In this document: positions 1 through 8,735 of the stretch, one piece after another
Position numbering within the stretch: position 1 is the first letter of the stretch
Layout of the letters: each line of letters starts with the position of its first letter
Origin: an uncultured Ignavibacteria bacterium
GTDB taxonomy: Bacteria > Bacteroidota > Ignavibacteria > Ignavibacteriales > Melioribacteraceae
Length of the DNA: 17,668 bases
Reading direction: 5' to 3'
Assembly: GCA_937930275.1 (NCBI GenBank)
Contig: CALGLM010000042.1
Coordinates: 1-17,668 of the forward strand
Translations under genes and position numbers: made by a program
Notes under the pieces: model-generated
The model's input: only the letters and a program-made list of their open reading frames with translations
Database searches by the model: none
What the model was told of the DNA's origin: nothing

Positions 1-1138
1 TATTTTTAATTAACTGAACCTGGAATGACAAAGCCGGTTGGTTAAATCGTACTTCCAAGTTGGGATATTCTTTTAAGGAATCAAAAAGTTTTTGAAAGCC
101 TGTTCCCCATTGTTCAATAAGTTTTAATTCCTTAAATATTGGGGCTATTGTTTTATTTCTAATTTCAGATTGACCGGTTGATAAATCATTTAAATCAATG
201 CTCGGCGGTATTGTACCGGGTGATGTAACCTCTAACATATCATCAAAAATAGCAACCTTTATATCTTTACCGGATAGGGAATAATCTCTATGAACTATTG
301 CATTAATAATAATCTCTCTAACGGCAGAAATAGGATATTCCCATTTGTCTTCTCTATAAACCTTACCAATTTTTGATCCTTTATTTATATGTCTTTCAAT
401 AAAATCAATTACCTTTTCTGCTTGTAAACAAATTGAATCGTCAATTGTTTTAGAATCGATTATTATATCGGTCTTTTGTCCCTTAAACCTCGCACATTCA
501 ATTTTAGAGTATGGGAAAAACGATTTTTTTATTTCGTTGTTAGAGAATAAAATTCCTGCATTTGTTGCAAAATACGTAGCACCTTCTTTTTTGATTAAAC
601 CAAGTTTTTCATAAGCAACTTTATTTACCTTTTTCCCGGTAGTTTTCTGAAATTCCTTAGCAAACATTGTTAAATCTAATTTTTCTGCTTCAACATCATA
701 GGCAGGCAAAAAATCGAAAGAAATATTTAGTTTTTTCCTTTCTATTTCATGCAATATTTCTGTTGAAGCCAATCTGTTAGAAGATCCTACTCTAATATAT
801 GTCCCTTTTTCTTTGCCTTCTGCTTTTAAAAAATAAGGCGGAATACTTCCCTTAGGTATTTTAACTACAAGTAAATATTTATCATTAACTTTAACAGAAA
901 GAACATCAATTAAAATTGTGGGAAAACAACTATCATTAATTATATTTGTTATTTTTTCTTCAAGTATTAATAAATCCTTCTCGTTAACACCGGTGATTGT
1001 TCGGGGATTATTTTTAATTCCGATAAATATTTCACCGCCTCCGTCATTGCTAAAAGCAACAGCCGTTTTTGCAATGCTCTCGTTTTCCGGTATTATTTCT
1101 TTAAATTCTAAATTTCTTCCTTCGGGACTGTTAATTTT
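1..1138 (-). CDS. AlbA_2 / GHKL-ATPase (RecG-like C-terminal) putative DNA-binding protein, partial, start uncertain
   Basis: The minus strand is open for 379 codons from 1138 to the window edge, so the C-terminus is missing. The translated order fits the Schlafen AlbA_2 plus HATPase_c_4 family, often annotated as putative DNA-binding or 'RecG-like' transcriptional regulators. Near the N-terminus is NLEFKE, followed by AVAFSNDGGGEIFIGI, which is the AlbA_2 nucleic-acid-binding signature. Later come AVREIIINAIVHRDYS, TSPGTIPPS and EQWGTGFQKLF, the GHKL-type ATP-binding blocks seen in this family. The start is a problem. The only sensible ATG (1151-1153) is followed four codons later by an in-frame TAA (1139-1141), and the next in-frame ATG or TTG is more than 100 codons inside the protein. 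The gene is either broken by a nonsense change or sequence error, or begins at a non-standard codon such as ATT just after the TAA. It lies 121 bp downstream of the SGNH gene on the same strand. Its role and targets cannot be read from the sequence. Confidence 0.75.
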
Positions 1139-1274
1139 TTATATTATTTTCATGCTAACATTAAAAAAGAATATTACTTGTAAATTAACAATTAAAACGA
1201 GAATAAGCAATTACTAAAAAGTAGAACTGTTTTTAAGTTAAATAATTATTGCAGTTTTGTTTTTTAATTCCGCA

Positions 1275-3191
1275 TTATTTTGCTAACTGTTTTAATTGAG
1301 CATATAAAATTTGAGCACCCGGAAAATTGGGGTTAATGCTTACACATCTGTTAATATAATTAAAAGCTTTTTTGTATTGTTTCTTTTTGGCATATGCCCC
1401 CGAAATATTATATAAAACCTGTAAATCGGAACTATTAAAACCTAAACTTTCTTCTAAATATTTTATGGCGCTATCAACTCTATCTTGCGATAAATCTATT
1501 ATTCCAAGCCATTTTGTGTTAAAAACATTAGGGTTTATATCGTACTCTTTTTTTAGGTAGTAGTAGGAATCGCTAAAAGCTTTTGCTTGCATTAATTGTG
1601 AATATGCAACGGAATAATAATCGGTTATAATGGGGAATATATCAATCAAAGCGTCCATTTCTTTTCTAAAATCGGCTATTTTTCCTTTGTTAAGGTAATA
1701 AGTTGCGGCTTTTCTATGAGAATTTTCCCAAGTCAATTTATCGTCAATAACATATAACGATAAACTATCTATGTAATCTTTAACATCAAATTGCATTACA
1801 ACTTGTGTAGTGGTTAAGGGTTTATCGGTATAGGGCCAGTCAGCTTTTAATATAGTAATTCTATATCTTGAAATTGTAGAATCCAATCTTGTAAATATTA
1901 AATTATTTACGGTTTCTCTATCTTGCTCTATAGGGTCAGATATGCTTGATTTTTCTTTTGGTAAAAGATTACTTTTTAACATTTGTTCAAAAAATAGTTT
2001 ACCCAAATAGTTGTATCCGCTTACTGTCGGGTGCAAGTGGTCGGTCATTAATTCGTCTCCGGTTATTCCGTATCTGCTAATTGCACAAAAAGCAGAATCA
2101 ACATTAATTACGGGATAACCGAAATCTTTGCCGAGTTTAAATATTGTGTTATTAATGTCTTCCGAAGCACGAAAGCGTAATAAATCTAAATCTTTTGCTT
2201 TTATAAACAGTCTTTTTGCAGTTACACTATCTCCTTTTTCCAAAAGTTCGGTAGCTTTTTTAAAAGTATTAATGGCGCTATTTTTATCATCGCTAATAAA
2301 AGGCTTTTGGTCACGCAAGTTTGAGGTAAGGTTGCCTAAAATTACCGGAATATTGTTTTCTTTTAATAAATTAAGCATGTCCCTCATATTTCCTTCAAAC
2401 TGTTTTACGCCAAGTTCATAAACTGATGATTTATAAGGAATATATTGTTCTTTTGCCATACGAGCCATTAAAGTTCCCCCTTTTTGCTCGTCGGATGAGC
2501 TAAAAACACCCACAACATACTTAATTGTATTTCTTAAAAGTTCAACAGTTTTGTATTTGTTTAATTTAAGCATTAAATTAACGATGCTTCTATATGCCCC
2601 TAAAGATTCGGTTGAGCCCACACCTAAAGCGCCGTAATACTCGTTATGTCCCGTATAAAATAGTACCAAGTCCGGTTTTTGTTCAATAATACCGGGTAAT
2701 AAATCTAATAAGGTATATGTATTGATAGCAGCCATAGAAACGTTTACGACTTCAATATTTGTATTGGGATACATTAATTTTAATCGTTTTTGAATGTATC
2801 TCGGAAAAGTACCGCTCGGTCCGCTGGGAAAACCTGCCGCACTGCTTTCTCCTAATACAAACAATCTAAATGTATTGGGTCTCTTTTTAATGTAAAAAAT
2901 ATCTTTTGATGAGTACGGTATATTTTTGGTTGTATAAAAATATCTATATGCAATATCGGGATTAAGCATATAATGTTGGTCAGTTACTTTTACCCACTGT
3001 TCAATATTTTGCCCATAGTTAAATAGACGTAAAGATAATTCCAAAATAACAAAAAAAGCAACAGGAATTAATATTGCAATTATGTAAAACCAAAAGGGAT
3101 TTTTCTTTTTTAGTACTTGTGGCGTTGTTCTTGAATTTTTGTTAATAACGGGAGAAGTTTTTTTACTTTTAGCCAATTTAATATCTCGCAA
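1275..3191 (-). CDS. Membrane-anchored SGNH/GDSL-family hydrolase with TPR repeats
   Basis: The 638-residue protein has a basic N-terminus, one hydrophobic segment at about residues 33-51 (FWFYIIAILIPVAFFVIL), and then a domain that probably lies outside the cytoplasm. Its SGNH blocks are visible: GESSAAG at 114-120 (likely nucleophile Ser116), GHNE at 181-184, and DHLHPT at 384-389 (Asp384 and His387 as the remaining catalytic pair). A helical TPR-like stretch (about 305-345) is inserted inside the catalytic region, and more TPR-like helices fill about 490-635. The family contains esterases and O-acetyl-transferring or -removing enzymes, so a role in modifying an envelope polymer is possible. 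The substrate is unknown. The start used is TTG at 3191, because no in-frame ATG occurs before the membrane segment. It is the last gene of the compact ruv operon, 45 nt after ruvA. The link to recombination is probably only positional. Confidence 0.8.
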   Translation of the reverse strand: MRDIKLAKSKKTSPVINKNSRTTPQVLKKKNPFWFYIIAILIPVAFFVILELSLRLFNYGQNIEQWVKVTDQHYMLNPDIAYRYFYTTKNIPYSSKDIFYIKKRPNTFRLFVLGESSAAGFPSGPSGTFPRYIQKRLKLMYPNTNIEVVNVSMAAINTYTLLDLLPGIIEQKPDLVLFYTGHNEYYGALGVGSTESLGAYRSIVNLMLKLNKYKTVELLRNTIKYVVGVFSSSDEQKGGTLMARMAKEQYIPYKSSVYELGVKQFEGNMRDMLNLLKENNIPVILGNLTSNLRDQKPFISDDKNSAINTFKKATELLEKGDSVTAKRLFIKAKDLDLLRFRASEDINNTIFKLGKDFGYPVINVDSAFCAISRYGITGDELMTDHLHPTVSGYNYLGKLFFEQMLKSNLLPKEKSSISDPIEQDRETVNNLIFTRLDSTISRYRITILKADWPYTDKPLTTTQVVMQFDVKDYIDSLSLYVIDDKLTWENSHRKAATYYLNKGKIADFRKEMDALIDIFPIITDYYSVAYSQLMQAKAFSDSYYYLKKEYDINPNVFNTKWLGIIDLSQDRVDSAIKYLEESLGFNSSDLQVLYNISGAYAKKKQYKKAFNYINRCVSINPNFPGAQILYAQLKQLAK

Positions 3192-3236
3192 AATTTTAAT
3201 CTTTAAAAATAAAAAACTTTACGATAATATTAAAAT

Positions 3237-3833
3237 TTAAGGTTTATTAAGATACGAAAGGGATAATTTTATTAATTCTTCCAGTGATATATCGGGTTTT
3301 TCGTCTAAAATTTGCTTAATAACTTTTTCGGTAAATTTGGGAGTGTAACCAAGCATATTTAAAGCTGCAACAGCATCTGCTTTAATTTCAAATGTTTTAG
3401 ATGAACCGGTTGAAATAAATTCGTCTTTAATGTTAAACATTTTATCTTTTAGTTCTAAAATTAATCTTTCGGCAGTTTTTTTGCCTATACCGGGTACGGC
3501 TTTAATTCTACCAATATTGCCGGAACTAACTGCGTTTTTAAGCTCATCCGTTTGTATTCCCGATAATATCCCTAATGCTAATTTTGGACCTATTCCGGTT
3601 ACAGAAATTAATAATTCAAACATCTCTTTTTCGGAAGTAGTAAAAAAGCCGTATAAATCCATGCTATCTTGCCGTACGCTAAGATGTGTAAAAACAGCTA
3701 TTGGGTTTGGTAGTGCAGTTAATTTGTTAAAAGTGTTTAACGAAATAAAAACATTATAACCTACTCCGTTTACATCAAGCAATAATTTGGTCGGAGCAAG
3801 ATTAACTATATTCCCTTTTAAATATCCAATCAT
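3237..3833 (-). CDS. ruvA: Holliday junction branch migration protein RuvA
   Basis: RuvA binds four-way DNA junctions as a tetramer and loads the RuvB motor for branch migration. The 198 residues match the usual length and layout: an N-terminal OB-fold (MIGYLKG to about residue 62), two helix-hairpin-helix motifs (VTGIGPKLA at 78-86 and VPGIGKKTAERL at 113-124), a linker, and a small C-terminal RuvB-contacting domain (about 150-198). The ATG lies 5 nt after the ruvC stop codon, so the two genes are probably translated from one message. RuvB, the third partner, is not encoded in the window, which is common when ruvB is unlinked. Confidence 0.97.
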   Translation of the reverse strand: MIGYLKGNIVNLAPTKLLLDVNGVGYNVFISLNTFNKLTALPNPIAVFTHLSVRQDSMDLYGFFTTSEKEMFELLISVTGIGPKLALGILSGIQTDELKNAVSSGNIGRIKAVPGIGKKTAERLILELKDKMFNIKDEFISTGSSKTFEIKADAVAALNMLGYTPKFTEKVIKQILDEKPDISLEELIKLSLSYLNKP

Positions 3834-3838
3834 GGTAG

Positions 3839-4375
3839 TTATCCGCTAATAATTAAATGTGGATTTGATTCTAAAAAAGATTTCCATGAACCGCTTTTTG
3901 TATTAATGTTTTTGTATCTAAATGCGTGACAAATAGCGGCGGCAATAGCATCGGTTTCGTCTAAACGAACAAATGATTTATCTGTTTTAAGTAAAGTTTT
4001 AACCATAAATCCCACTTGTTCTTTTGTTGCCGACCCCGTACCGGCAATTGATTTCTTTATTTCTCGCGGCGAGTATTCACAAATATTTAGCGAATTATGG
4101 TAAGCGGAAAGAATTGCGGAACCGCGAGCATATCCAATCTTTAGGGCAGATTGAACATTCTTTCCAAAAAAAGCAGTTTCTATTGAAAATTCAGTGGGTT
4201 TGTACTCTTTAATAACTTTTGTTAATTCGGAGTAAATTATTCCGAGTCTTTCGGGCATAGGCATGCTGCCGGAAAGTTTAATTATACCTGAAACAATATA
4301 AGAAAGTTTTGAATCGTAATTAATAACCCCGTACCCTGTAAAAAGAGATCCGGGGTCAACACCTAAAATTATCAC
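3839..4375 (-). CDS. ruvC: Crossover junction endodeoxyribonuclease RuvC
   Basis: RuvC is the dimeric metal-dependent nuclease that cuts Holliday junctions symmetrically. The RNase H-like fold is recognisable from ILGVDPGS at the N-terminus. The four acidic catalytic positions are all present: Asp7, Glu66 (in SIETAFFGKN), Asp139 and Asp142 (in LDETDAIAAAICHA), corresponding to D7, E66, D138 and D141 in the E. coli enzyme. At 178 residues it has normal length. It lies 12 nt after the yebC frame and 5 nt before ruvA. The yebC-ruvC-ruvA order is widely conserved in bacteria. Confidence 0.97.
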   Translation of the reverse strand: MIILGVDPGSLFTGYGVINYDSKLSYIVSGIIKLSGSMPMPERLGIIYSELTKVIKEYKPTEFSIETAFFGKNVQSALKIGYARGSAILSAYHNSLNICEYSPREIKKSIAGTGSATKEQVGFMVKTLLKTDKSFVRLDETDAIAAAICHAFRYKNINTKSGSWKSFLESNPHLIISG

Positions 4376-4387
4376 ATAATACCAAAA

Positions 4388-5112
4388 CTATTCGGTAATA
4401 TCTGCATTGCTAAAAACGTTTTGAACGTCATCACTATCTTCTAAAGCTTCAATAAGTTTCATTACTTTTTCTGCATCTTCGCCTGTAACGGTAATGTTGT
4501 TTTTTGCAACCCATTGTAAACTTGCGTTATCAATAGTTAAGTTTTTTTCTGCAATAGCTTTACGAACGGTTTCAAAGTTTTCGATTGAAGAAGTAACTTC
4601 AAAAAATTCGTCTTCTGTTGTTAAATCGTCAGCGCCTGCATCTAAAACTATTTCCATTAAATCATCTTCTGTTTTGCCTTGTTTCGGTAAAGTAATAATT
4701 CCTTTACGGTCAAACATCCAAGCAACGGAACCGCTTTCTCCCATGCTACCGCCGTATTTTGAAAGCAAATGTCTTACTTCGGCAACCGTGCGGTTTTGTT
4801 ATCGGTTAAGCTTTCAATCATAACCGCAACACCACCGGGACCGTATCCTTCGTAAGTAATTTCGGTATAACTGGCACCGTCAAGTTCACCGGCAGCTTTT
4901 TTAATAGCTCTTTCAATGTTATCTAAAGGCATATTTGCACCACGGGCATTATCATAAGCAAGACGTAAACGTGGGTTACCGTTAAGATCCGAACCGCCTG
5001 TTCTTACCGCAACGGATATTTCTTTAATTAATTTGGTAAACAATTTTCCGCGTTTTGCATCCAATGATGCTTTTTTTCTTTTAATTGTTGCCCATTTTGA
5101 GTGTCCTGACAT
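4388..5112 (-). pseudogene. yebC: YebC/TACO1-family protein, interrupted by a single-base frameshift
   Basis: Two adjoining frames make one YebC-family protein. The 5' frame (5112-4774) starts [15 protein letters not shown], the family's signature N-terminus, and ends prematurely after [12 protein letters not shown]. The 3' part (to 4388) continues as [20 protein letters not shown] and carries the rest of domains 2 and 3. Family members read [13 protein letters not shown] at the joint, so adding one A to the four-A run (4794-4797) restores a continuous protein of 241 residues, the normal length. No other stops or shifts are present, so the lesion is recent or a sequencing/assembly error in a homopolymer. 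YebC proteins were long annotated as transcriptional regulators (PmpR) and more recently linked to relieving ribosome stalling at proline-rich stretches. As written, only a 112-residue fragment would be made. The gene lies between recJ (23-nt gap) and ruvC (12-nt gap). Confidence 0.92.
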
Positions 5113-5135
5113 AGGTTCTCCTAAATTATCTTTTT

Positions 5136-6848
5136 TTATATACTTAATTTAATATCTTTTATCCTTAATTGAGGGAATGTTTTTCCTTCTTTAATAATTT
5201 TATCAATTGAATATACAATATCTATTAAATTTTTGTCTTTTTCAATAAAATTTGCAAAATAACTTAAATTAAATCCTATAGCATCAAAAATTTTATCTGT
5301 ACCGTTTTGCTTAACCACCAACACTAAATGGTTGGCTCCGACAATTTTGGGAGGGTGTATAACCTTAACTTTTTCCGTTAAAAAAGTGGGTCTTAAATTA
5401 CCCGGTCCAAACGGTGCAAATTGTTCCAATATTCTAACAAATTTAGGTGTAATTTCGCTAAAAGTAATTTTAGAATCAATAAGAATTTCTGGTGTGATTT
5501 TATTTTGTGATGAATTTTCAAGCAATATTTTTGAAAAACGATCTCTAAATTCGTCTATTTTGCTAATTTCTATGGCAACGCCTGCTGCAGCTTCGTGACC
5601 TCCGAACTGTAATAGTAAGTCGTTACATTTTTCTAAAGCATCGTAAATATTTAATCCCGCAATACTTCTTGCACTCCCTTTTGCAACGCCGTCAATTGTT
5701 GTTAACATAATAGCGGGTCTGTTAAATTTTTCAACTAAACGGCTTGCAACAATTCCTATTACTCCTGCATGCCAATTATCTTCGTGTAAAACAATGGCTG
5801 GGGCTTCTTCTAAATTTACGCATTTATCAACAAGCTCTAAAGCGTGTGAAAAAGTTACTTCATCAATTTTACGGCGTTCGTAATTTTCAAACTCTAATAT
5901 TTGGGCAAGCTCGATTGCTTTAGTGGGGTCATTGGTTGTAAAAAGTTCAACAGCACGGTTTGCGTCTCCCAGTCTACCTACAGCATTAATTCTTGGTGCA
6001 ATAGAAAAAACAACTTGACCGGCACTTAAATTGCCGGGCTCCATACGAGCACTTTTAATTAATGCCAAAATACCGGGGCGCGGATTTGTATTAATTAGTT
6101 CGAGCCCTTTCATTACCAAAGTTCGGTTTTCGTCAATAAGCGGAACAATATCCGCAGCACCGGCAAGCGCAACTAAATCAAGGTACTTAAGCGGATCTTC
6201 TTTTCTACCTATTTTAGAACCTATTGCTCTTGTTAGTTTAAAAGCTACGCCGGCACCCGAAAGGAATTTAAACGGATATCCGCAGCCGGGTTTAATAGGA
6301 TCTAAAATAGCTAAAGCCTTAGGCAAAACATCTTTTGGCTTGTGATGATCGCAAACAATTACGTTAATATCAATTTTGTTGGCGTAATCAATTTCTTCTA
6401 CAGCCGTAATTCCGCAATCTACTGAAATAATTAAAGAAGTGCCTTGCTCTTTAATGTAATCTAAGCTTTGAATAGAAATACCGTAACCTTCGGTTAGGCG
6501 ATTAGGTATATAAATAAAAACATCTGCATTTAGTTCTTTAAGAAATAAATACATTAACGAAGCGGCGCAAGTACCGTCAACGTCATAATCGCCGTAAACG
6601 CAAATTTTTTCGTTATTTGTAACAGCTTCTATAACCCTGCCGGCGGCTTCGTGCATACCGTCCATTAAAAATGGGTCATATAGTGTATCTAACGTAGGAC
6701 GGAAGAAGCTTTTTGCTTCAAAAAAACCCGTAACACTACGCTGCACCAATAGTCTGGCTAATACTTCGGATATATTTAAACTATCCGCTAAAGCCTTAAC
6801 CGTAAGGTTATCTGGGGGGTCTTTAAATTTCCAAATTTTATCGAACAT
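5136..6848 (-). CDS. recJ: Single-stranded-DNA-specific 5'-3' exonuclease RecJ
   Basis: RecJ degrades single-stranded DNA from the 5' end in recombination and mismatch or base-excision repair. The 570 residues carry the DHH phosphoesterase motifs in order: GDYDVDG at 86-92, VDCGI around 143-147 and CDHH at 166-169, which together bind the catalytic metals. The DHHA1 domain follows, with [19 protein letters not shown] and [12 protein letters not shown], then a C-terminal OB-like region containing [12 protein letters not shown]. The length is normal for the compact form of the enzyme. The ATG at 6848 is the natural start: it follows the RNase P RNA by under 30 nt and forms the foot of a hairpin (see separate entry). 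It is the first protein gene of the recJ-yebC-ruvC-ruvA run. Confidence 0.96.
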   Translation of the reverse strand: MFDKIWKFKDPPDNLTVKALADSLNISEVLARLLVQRSVTGFFEAKSFFRPTLDTLYDPFLMDGMHEAAGRVIEAVTNNEKICVYGDYDVDGTCAASLMYLFLKELNADVFIYIPNRLTEGYGISIQSLDYIKEQGTSLIISVDCGITAVEEIDYANKIDINVIVCDHHKPKDVLPKALAILDPIKPGCGYPFKFLSGAGVAFKLTRAIGSKIGRKEDPLKYLDLVALAGAADIVPLIDENRTLVMKGLELINTNPRPGILALIKSARMEPGNLSAGQVVFSIAPRINAVGRLGDANRAVELFTTNDPTKAIELAQILEFENYERRKIDEVTFSHALELVDKCVNLEEAPAIVLHEDNWHAGVIGIVASRLVEKFNRPAIMLTTIDGVAKGSARSIAGLNIYDALEKCNDLLLQFGGHEAAAGVAIEISKIDEFRDRFSKILLENSSQNKITPEILIDSKITFSEITPKFVRILEQFAPFGPGNLRPTFLTEKVKVIHPPKIVGANHLVLVVKQNGTDKIFDAIGFNLSYFANFIEKDKNLIDIVYSIDKIIKEGKTFPQLRIKDIKLSI

Positions 6849-6875
6849 TTTTCTCGCTTAAAGGCGAAGAAAAAT
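6847..6875 (-). promoter_or_regulatory. Hairpin bridging the rnpB 3' end and the recJ start codon
   Basis: Read on the minus strand, ATTTTTCTTCGC (6875-6864) pairs with GCGAGAAAAAT (6857-6847) over 11 base pairs with one bulged base and a six-base loop. The 3' arm ends on the A and T of the recJ ATG. There is no U-tract after the stem, so it is not a standard terminator. It could sequester the recJ start or act as a boundary for processing the RNase P RNA. Both roles are inference from the fold only. Confidence 0.45.
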
Positions 6876-7304
6876 GATGATTCATTCAATAAGCCGGATT
6901 CTGTTTCCGCATATAATGCAGACGGCAATTATTTATCTCGCTGACGGATTACTCCGTCAATCTAGCAGTCTACCCGAAAAGATGTCAAAGCGAACAACCT
7001 TGTCTTTCCCTTAGGAAAGAACTTTTCTTACATGACCTTGCTCCGAGTGGGGTTTGCAGTGATATACGTTAAGTACACTCCCTTTTGGGGACCACCTATA
7101 TTACTATAGATGCGGTAGGCTTTTAACCTGCCTTTTCACCCTTACCCTATAAATAGGGCGGTATATTTTCTGTTGCACTTTCCGTAGCTAATTGCTTTCG
7201 CAATTAGCCCCCGGGCGTTACCCGGCACCCCGTTCTGTGGAGTCCGGACTTTCCTCTATTCTAGTTTACAAACTAATAATAGCAATTGCCTTTTCTGAAT
7301 CATC
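6876..7304 (-). ncRNA. rnpB: RNase P RNA (bacterial class A)
   Basis: This is the catalytic RNA of ribonuclease P, which trims the 5' leader from tRNA precursors. The conserved 5' core reads GAGGAAAGTCCGGACTCC (around 7257-7240), followed by CACAGAACGGGGTGCCGGG and TAACGCCCGGGGGC. Further on are AGGGTAAGGGTGAAAAGG, the CTCGGAGCAAGG block, and the 3' core ACAGAATCCGGCTTAT. The ends are set by the P1 helix: GATGATTCA at 7304-7296 pairs perfectly with TGAATCATC at 6884-6876. A GAAA-capped 9-bp hairpin (7187-7208) and the P3 stem near 7260-7282 also fold cleanly. The length of about 429 nt is usual. The gene lies immediately upstream of recJ with no intrinsic terminator between them. I could not assign its promoter with confidence. 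Confidence 0.95.
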
Positions 7305-7492
7305 AAAAATCTTCTACCTTATTAATTAATTTTACTTCTATTTCACTACTTTAAATATAATAAATTTAATTACTTAAGTCATTAACAAAATTAACTTTTT
7401 GTTAAAATTTTTTAATTAGCGTCTTTAATTGTTTTTAGAACTTTTGGTTAATTCTTTTGTTATATTATTTTATTTAATTCTAAACATTTGCT

Positions 7493-8542
7493 ATGTCATT
7501 ACTTTTAATTTATTTATTTACCGCTTTAATAATTTCATTTTTATGTTCAATATTAGAAGCCGTTTTACTTTCAACTCAAGTTACTTATGTAAAAACAAAG
7601 TATCCTGCCGATAATAAAATAGCTAAAAAATTTATTGAATTTAAAAAAAATATCGAAAAACCTCTTTCTGCTATTTTAACGCTTAATACTATTGCACATA
7701 CCGTAGGTGCGGCGGGTGTTGGTGCACAGGCAGCGGTTGTTTTTGGAGAAGCTTATTTCGGAATAGTTTCGGCAGTTTTAACAATTTTAATCTTGGTTTT
7801 AACTGAAATTATTCCAAAAACTATAGGAGCAAATTACTATAAGGAATTATTTAGTGTTTCCGTTCCTGTTTTATCTGTTATGTTATTTATTACTTATCCT
7901 TTAGTTGCGGCTTCATCGTTTATTTCAAGGTTAATTTCTAAAAAAGAAAACATTAACACATTTGGGAGAGATGAATTTTTAGCAATGGCAAATTTAGGAT
8001 TAGAAGAAGGTGTTTTTGAAGAAAAAGAAAATAAAATAATTCAAAATTTAATTAAGTTAAAATCAGTAACCATAGAAGAAATTAAAACACCAAGAGTGGT
8101 TATGGTTGTAGCGGATGAAAATATGTGTTTAAGCGAATTTTTAAAAAATAAGGACTTTCTACATTTTTCAAGAATTCCCGTATATAATAAAAGTAGCGAT
8201 AACATAAGCGGATATGTTTTTAGAGAAACTGTATTTGAAAATTTAGCAGAAGATAAATTTGGCTTAAAACTTAAAGATATAAAGCGTGAAATTTGCATTA
8301 TTCCCGAAACTTCTTCGGTGTTTAACGCATGGGAAAAAATGTTAGAAAAAAAAGAGCATATTGCTTTAGTTGTTGATGAATATGGCGGCACTGACGGCAT
8401 TGTAACAATGGAAGACATTATTGAAACTTTGCTTGGTTTTGAAATAGTTGACGAAAAGGATACTATTAGTAATATGCAAGAATACGCAAAGGAACGTTGG
8501 AAAAATAGAAAACGAAAATATAATCTGTTAAACGAAGAATAA
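7493..8542 (+). CDS. CNNM/CorC-family (DUF21) membrane protein with CBS domains
   Basis: The 349-residue protein has an N-terminal DUF21/CNNM membrane domain of three to four helices (about 1-27, 58-80, 84-106 and 112-146), with the typical stretch NTIAHTVGAAGVGA and then LTEIIPKTIGA. A linker (EEGVFEEKENKIIQNLIKL) leads into a paired CBS module (about 190-325) containing TPRVVMV, FSRIPVYN and the closing VVDEYGGTDGIVTMEDIIETLLG. Members are implicated in magnesium or other divalent cation transport, with the CBS pair as a nucleotide- or metal-responsive gate. Older annotation calls them hemolysin-related. The C-terminal CorC_HlyC domain found in many relatives is absent, leaving a short basic tail. 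The gene stands alone and diverges from rnpB. The ATG at 7493 begins directly with the first membrane helix. Confidence 0.9.
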   Translation: MSLLLIYLFTALIISFLCSILEAVLLSTQVTYVKTKYPADNKIAKKFIEFKKNIEKPLSAILTLNTIAHTVGAAGVGAQAAVVFGEAYFGIVSAVLTILILVLTEIIPKTIGANYYKELFSVSVPVLSVMLFITYPLVAASSFISRLISKKENINTFGRDEFLAMANLGLEEGVFEEKENKIIQNLIKLKSVTIEEIKTPRVVMVVADENMCLSEFLKNKDFLHFSRIPVYNKSSDNISGYVFRETVFENLAEDKFGLKLKDIKREICIIPETSSVFNAWEKMLEKKEHIALVVDEYGGTDGIVTMEDIIETLLGFEIVDEKDTISNMQEYAKERWKNRKRKYNLLNEE

Positions 8543-8557
8543 TAACTTAGTTTGTAA

Positions 8558-8600
8558 GGACTGTGATTTGTGTGATTGAAATGATTTTTGTGATTTTATA
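8558..8600. repeat. Imperfect 43-bp direct repeat, copy 1
   Basis: The copy begins GGACTGTGATTTGTGTGATT and ends TGATTTTTGTGATTTTATA. It matches copy 2 (8693-8735), 135 bp further on, at all but about five positions. Inside each copy the heptamer TGTGATT recurs, so the unit itself looks built from a shorter motif. No coding function is evident. Confidence 0.8.
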
Positions 8601-8692
8601 ATGACGACATGTTTGTTGCAATCCTGCAAAGCTTTGATACTCGGAACTGCGAACTTATTCAACCTTTAACACTAAACCTTTAACATTATTCC

Positions 8693-8735
8693 GGACTGTT
8701 ATTTGTGTGATTAATTTGATTTTTGTGATTTTATG
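8693..8735. repeat. Imperfect 43-bp direct repeat, copy 2
   Basis: The copy begins GGACTGTTATTTGTGTGATT and ends TGATTTTTGTGATTTTATG. Differences from copy 1 cluster at one central three-base block plus single changes near each end. Two copies with unique sequence between them suggest a dispersed intergenic repeat family rather than a tandem array. Confidence 0.8.

Noticed and set aside
918..1217. Plus-strand open frame of 99 codons
   Set aside because: It lies opposite the AlbA_2 coding frame, has no recognisable motif, and its composition is explained by the opposite strand's codons.
4774..4820. Programmed -1 ribosomal frameshift in yebC
   Set aside because: A -1 shift would restore the frame, but the local zero-frame sequence (AAC AAA ACC) does not fit an X-XXY-YYZ slippery heptamer, and yebC is not known to use frameshifting. 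A missing homopolymer base is simpler.
6847..6875. Intrinsic terminator for rnpB
   Set aside because: The stem is AT-rich and is not followed by a U-tract on the minus strand; the recJ coding sequence begins at its foot.
8558..8735. CRISPR-like array
   Set aside because: There are only two imperfect copies, separated by about 92 bp of unique sequence, with no cas genes nearby.
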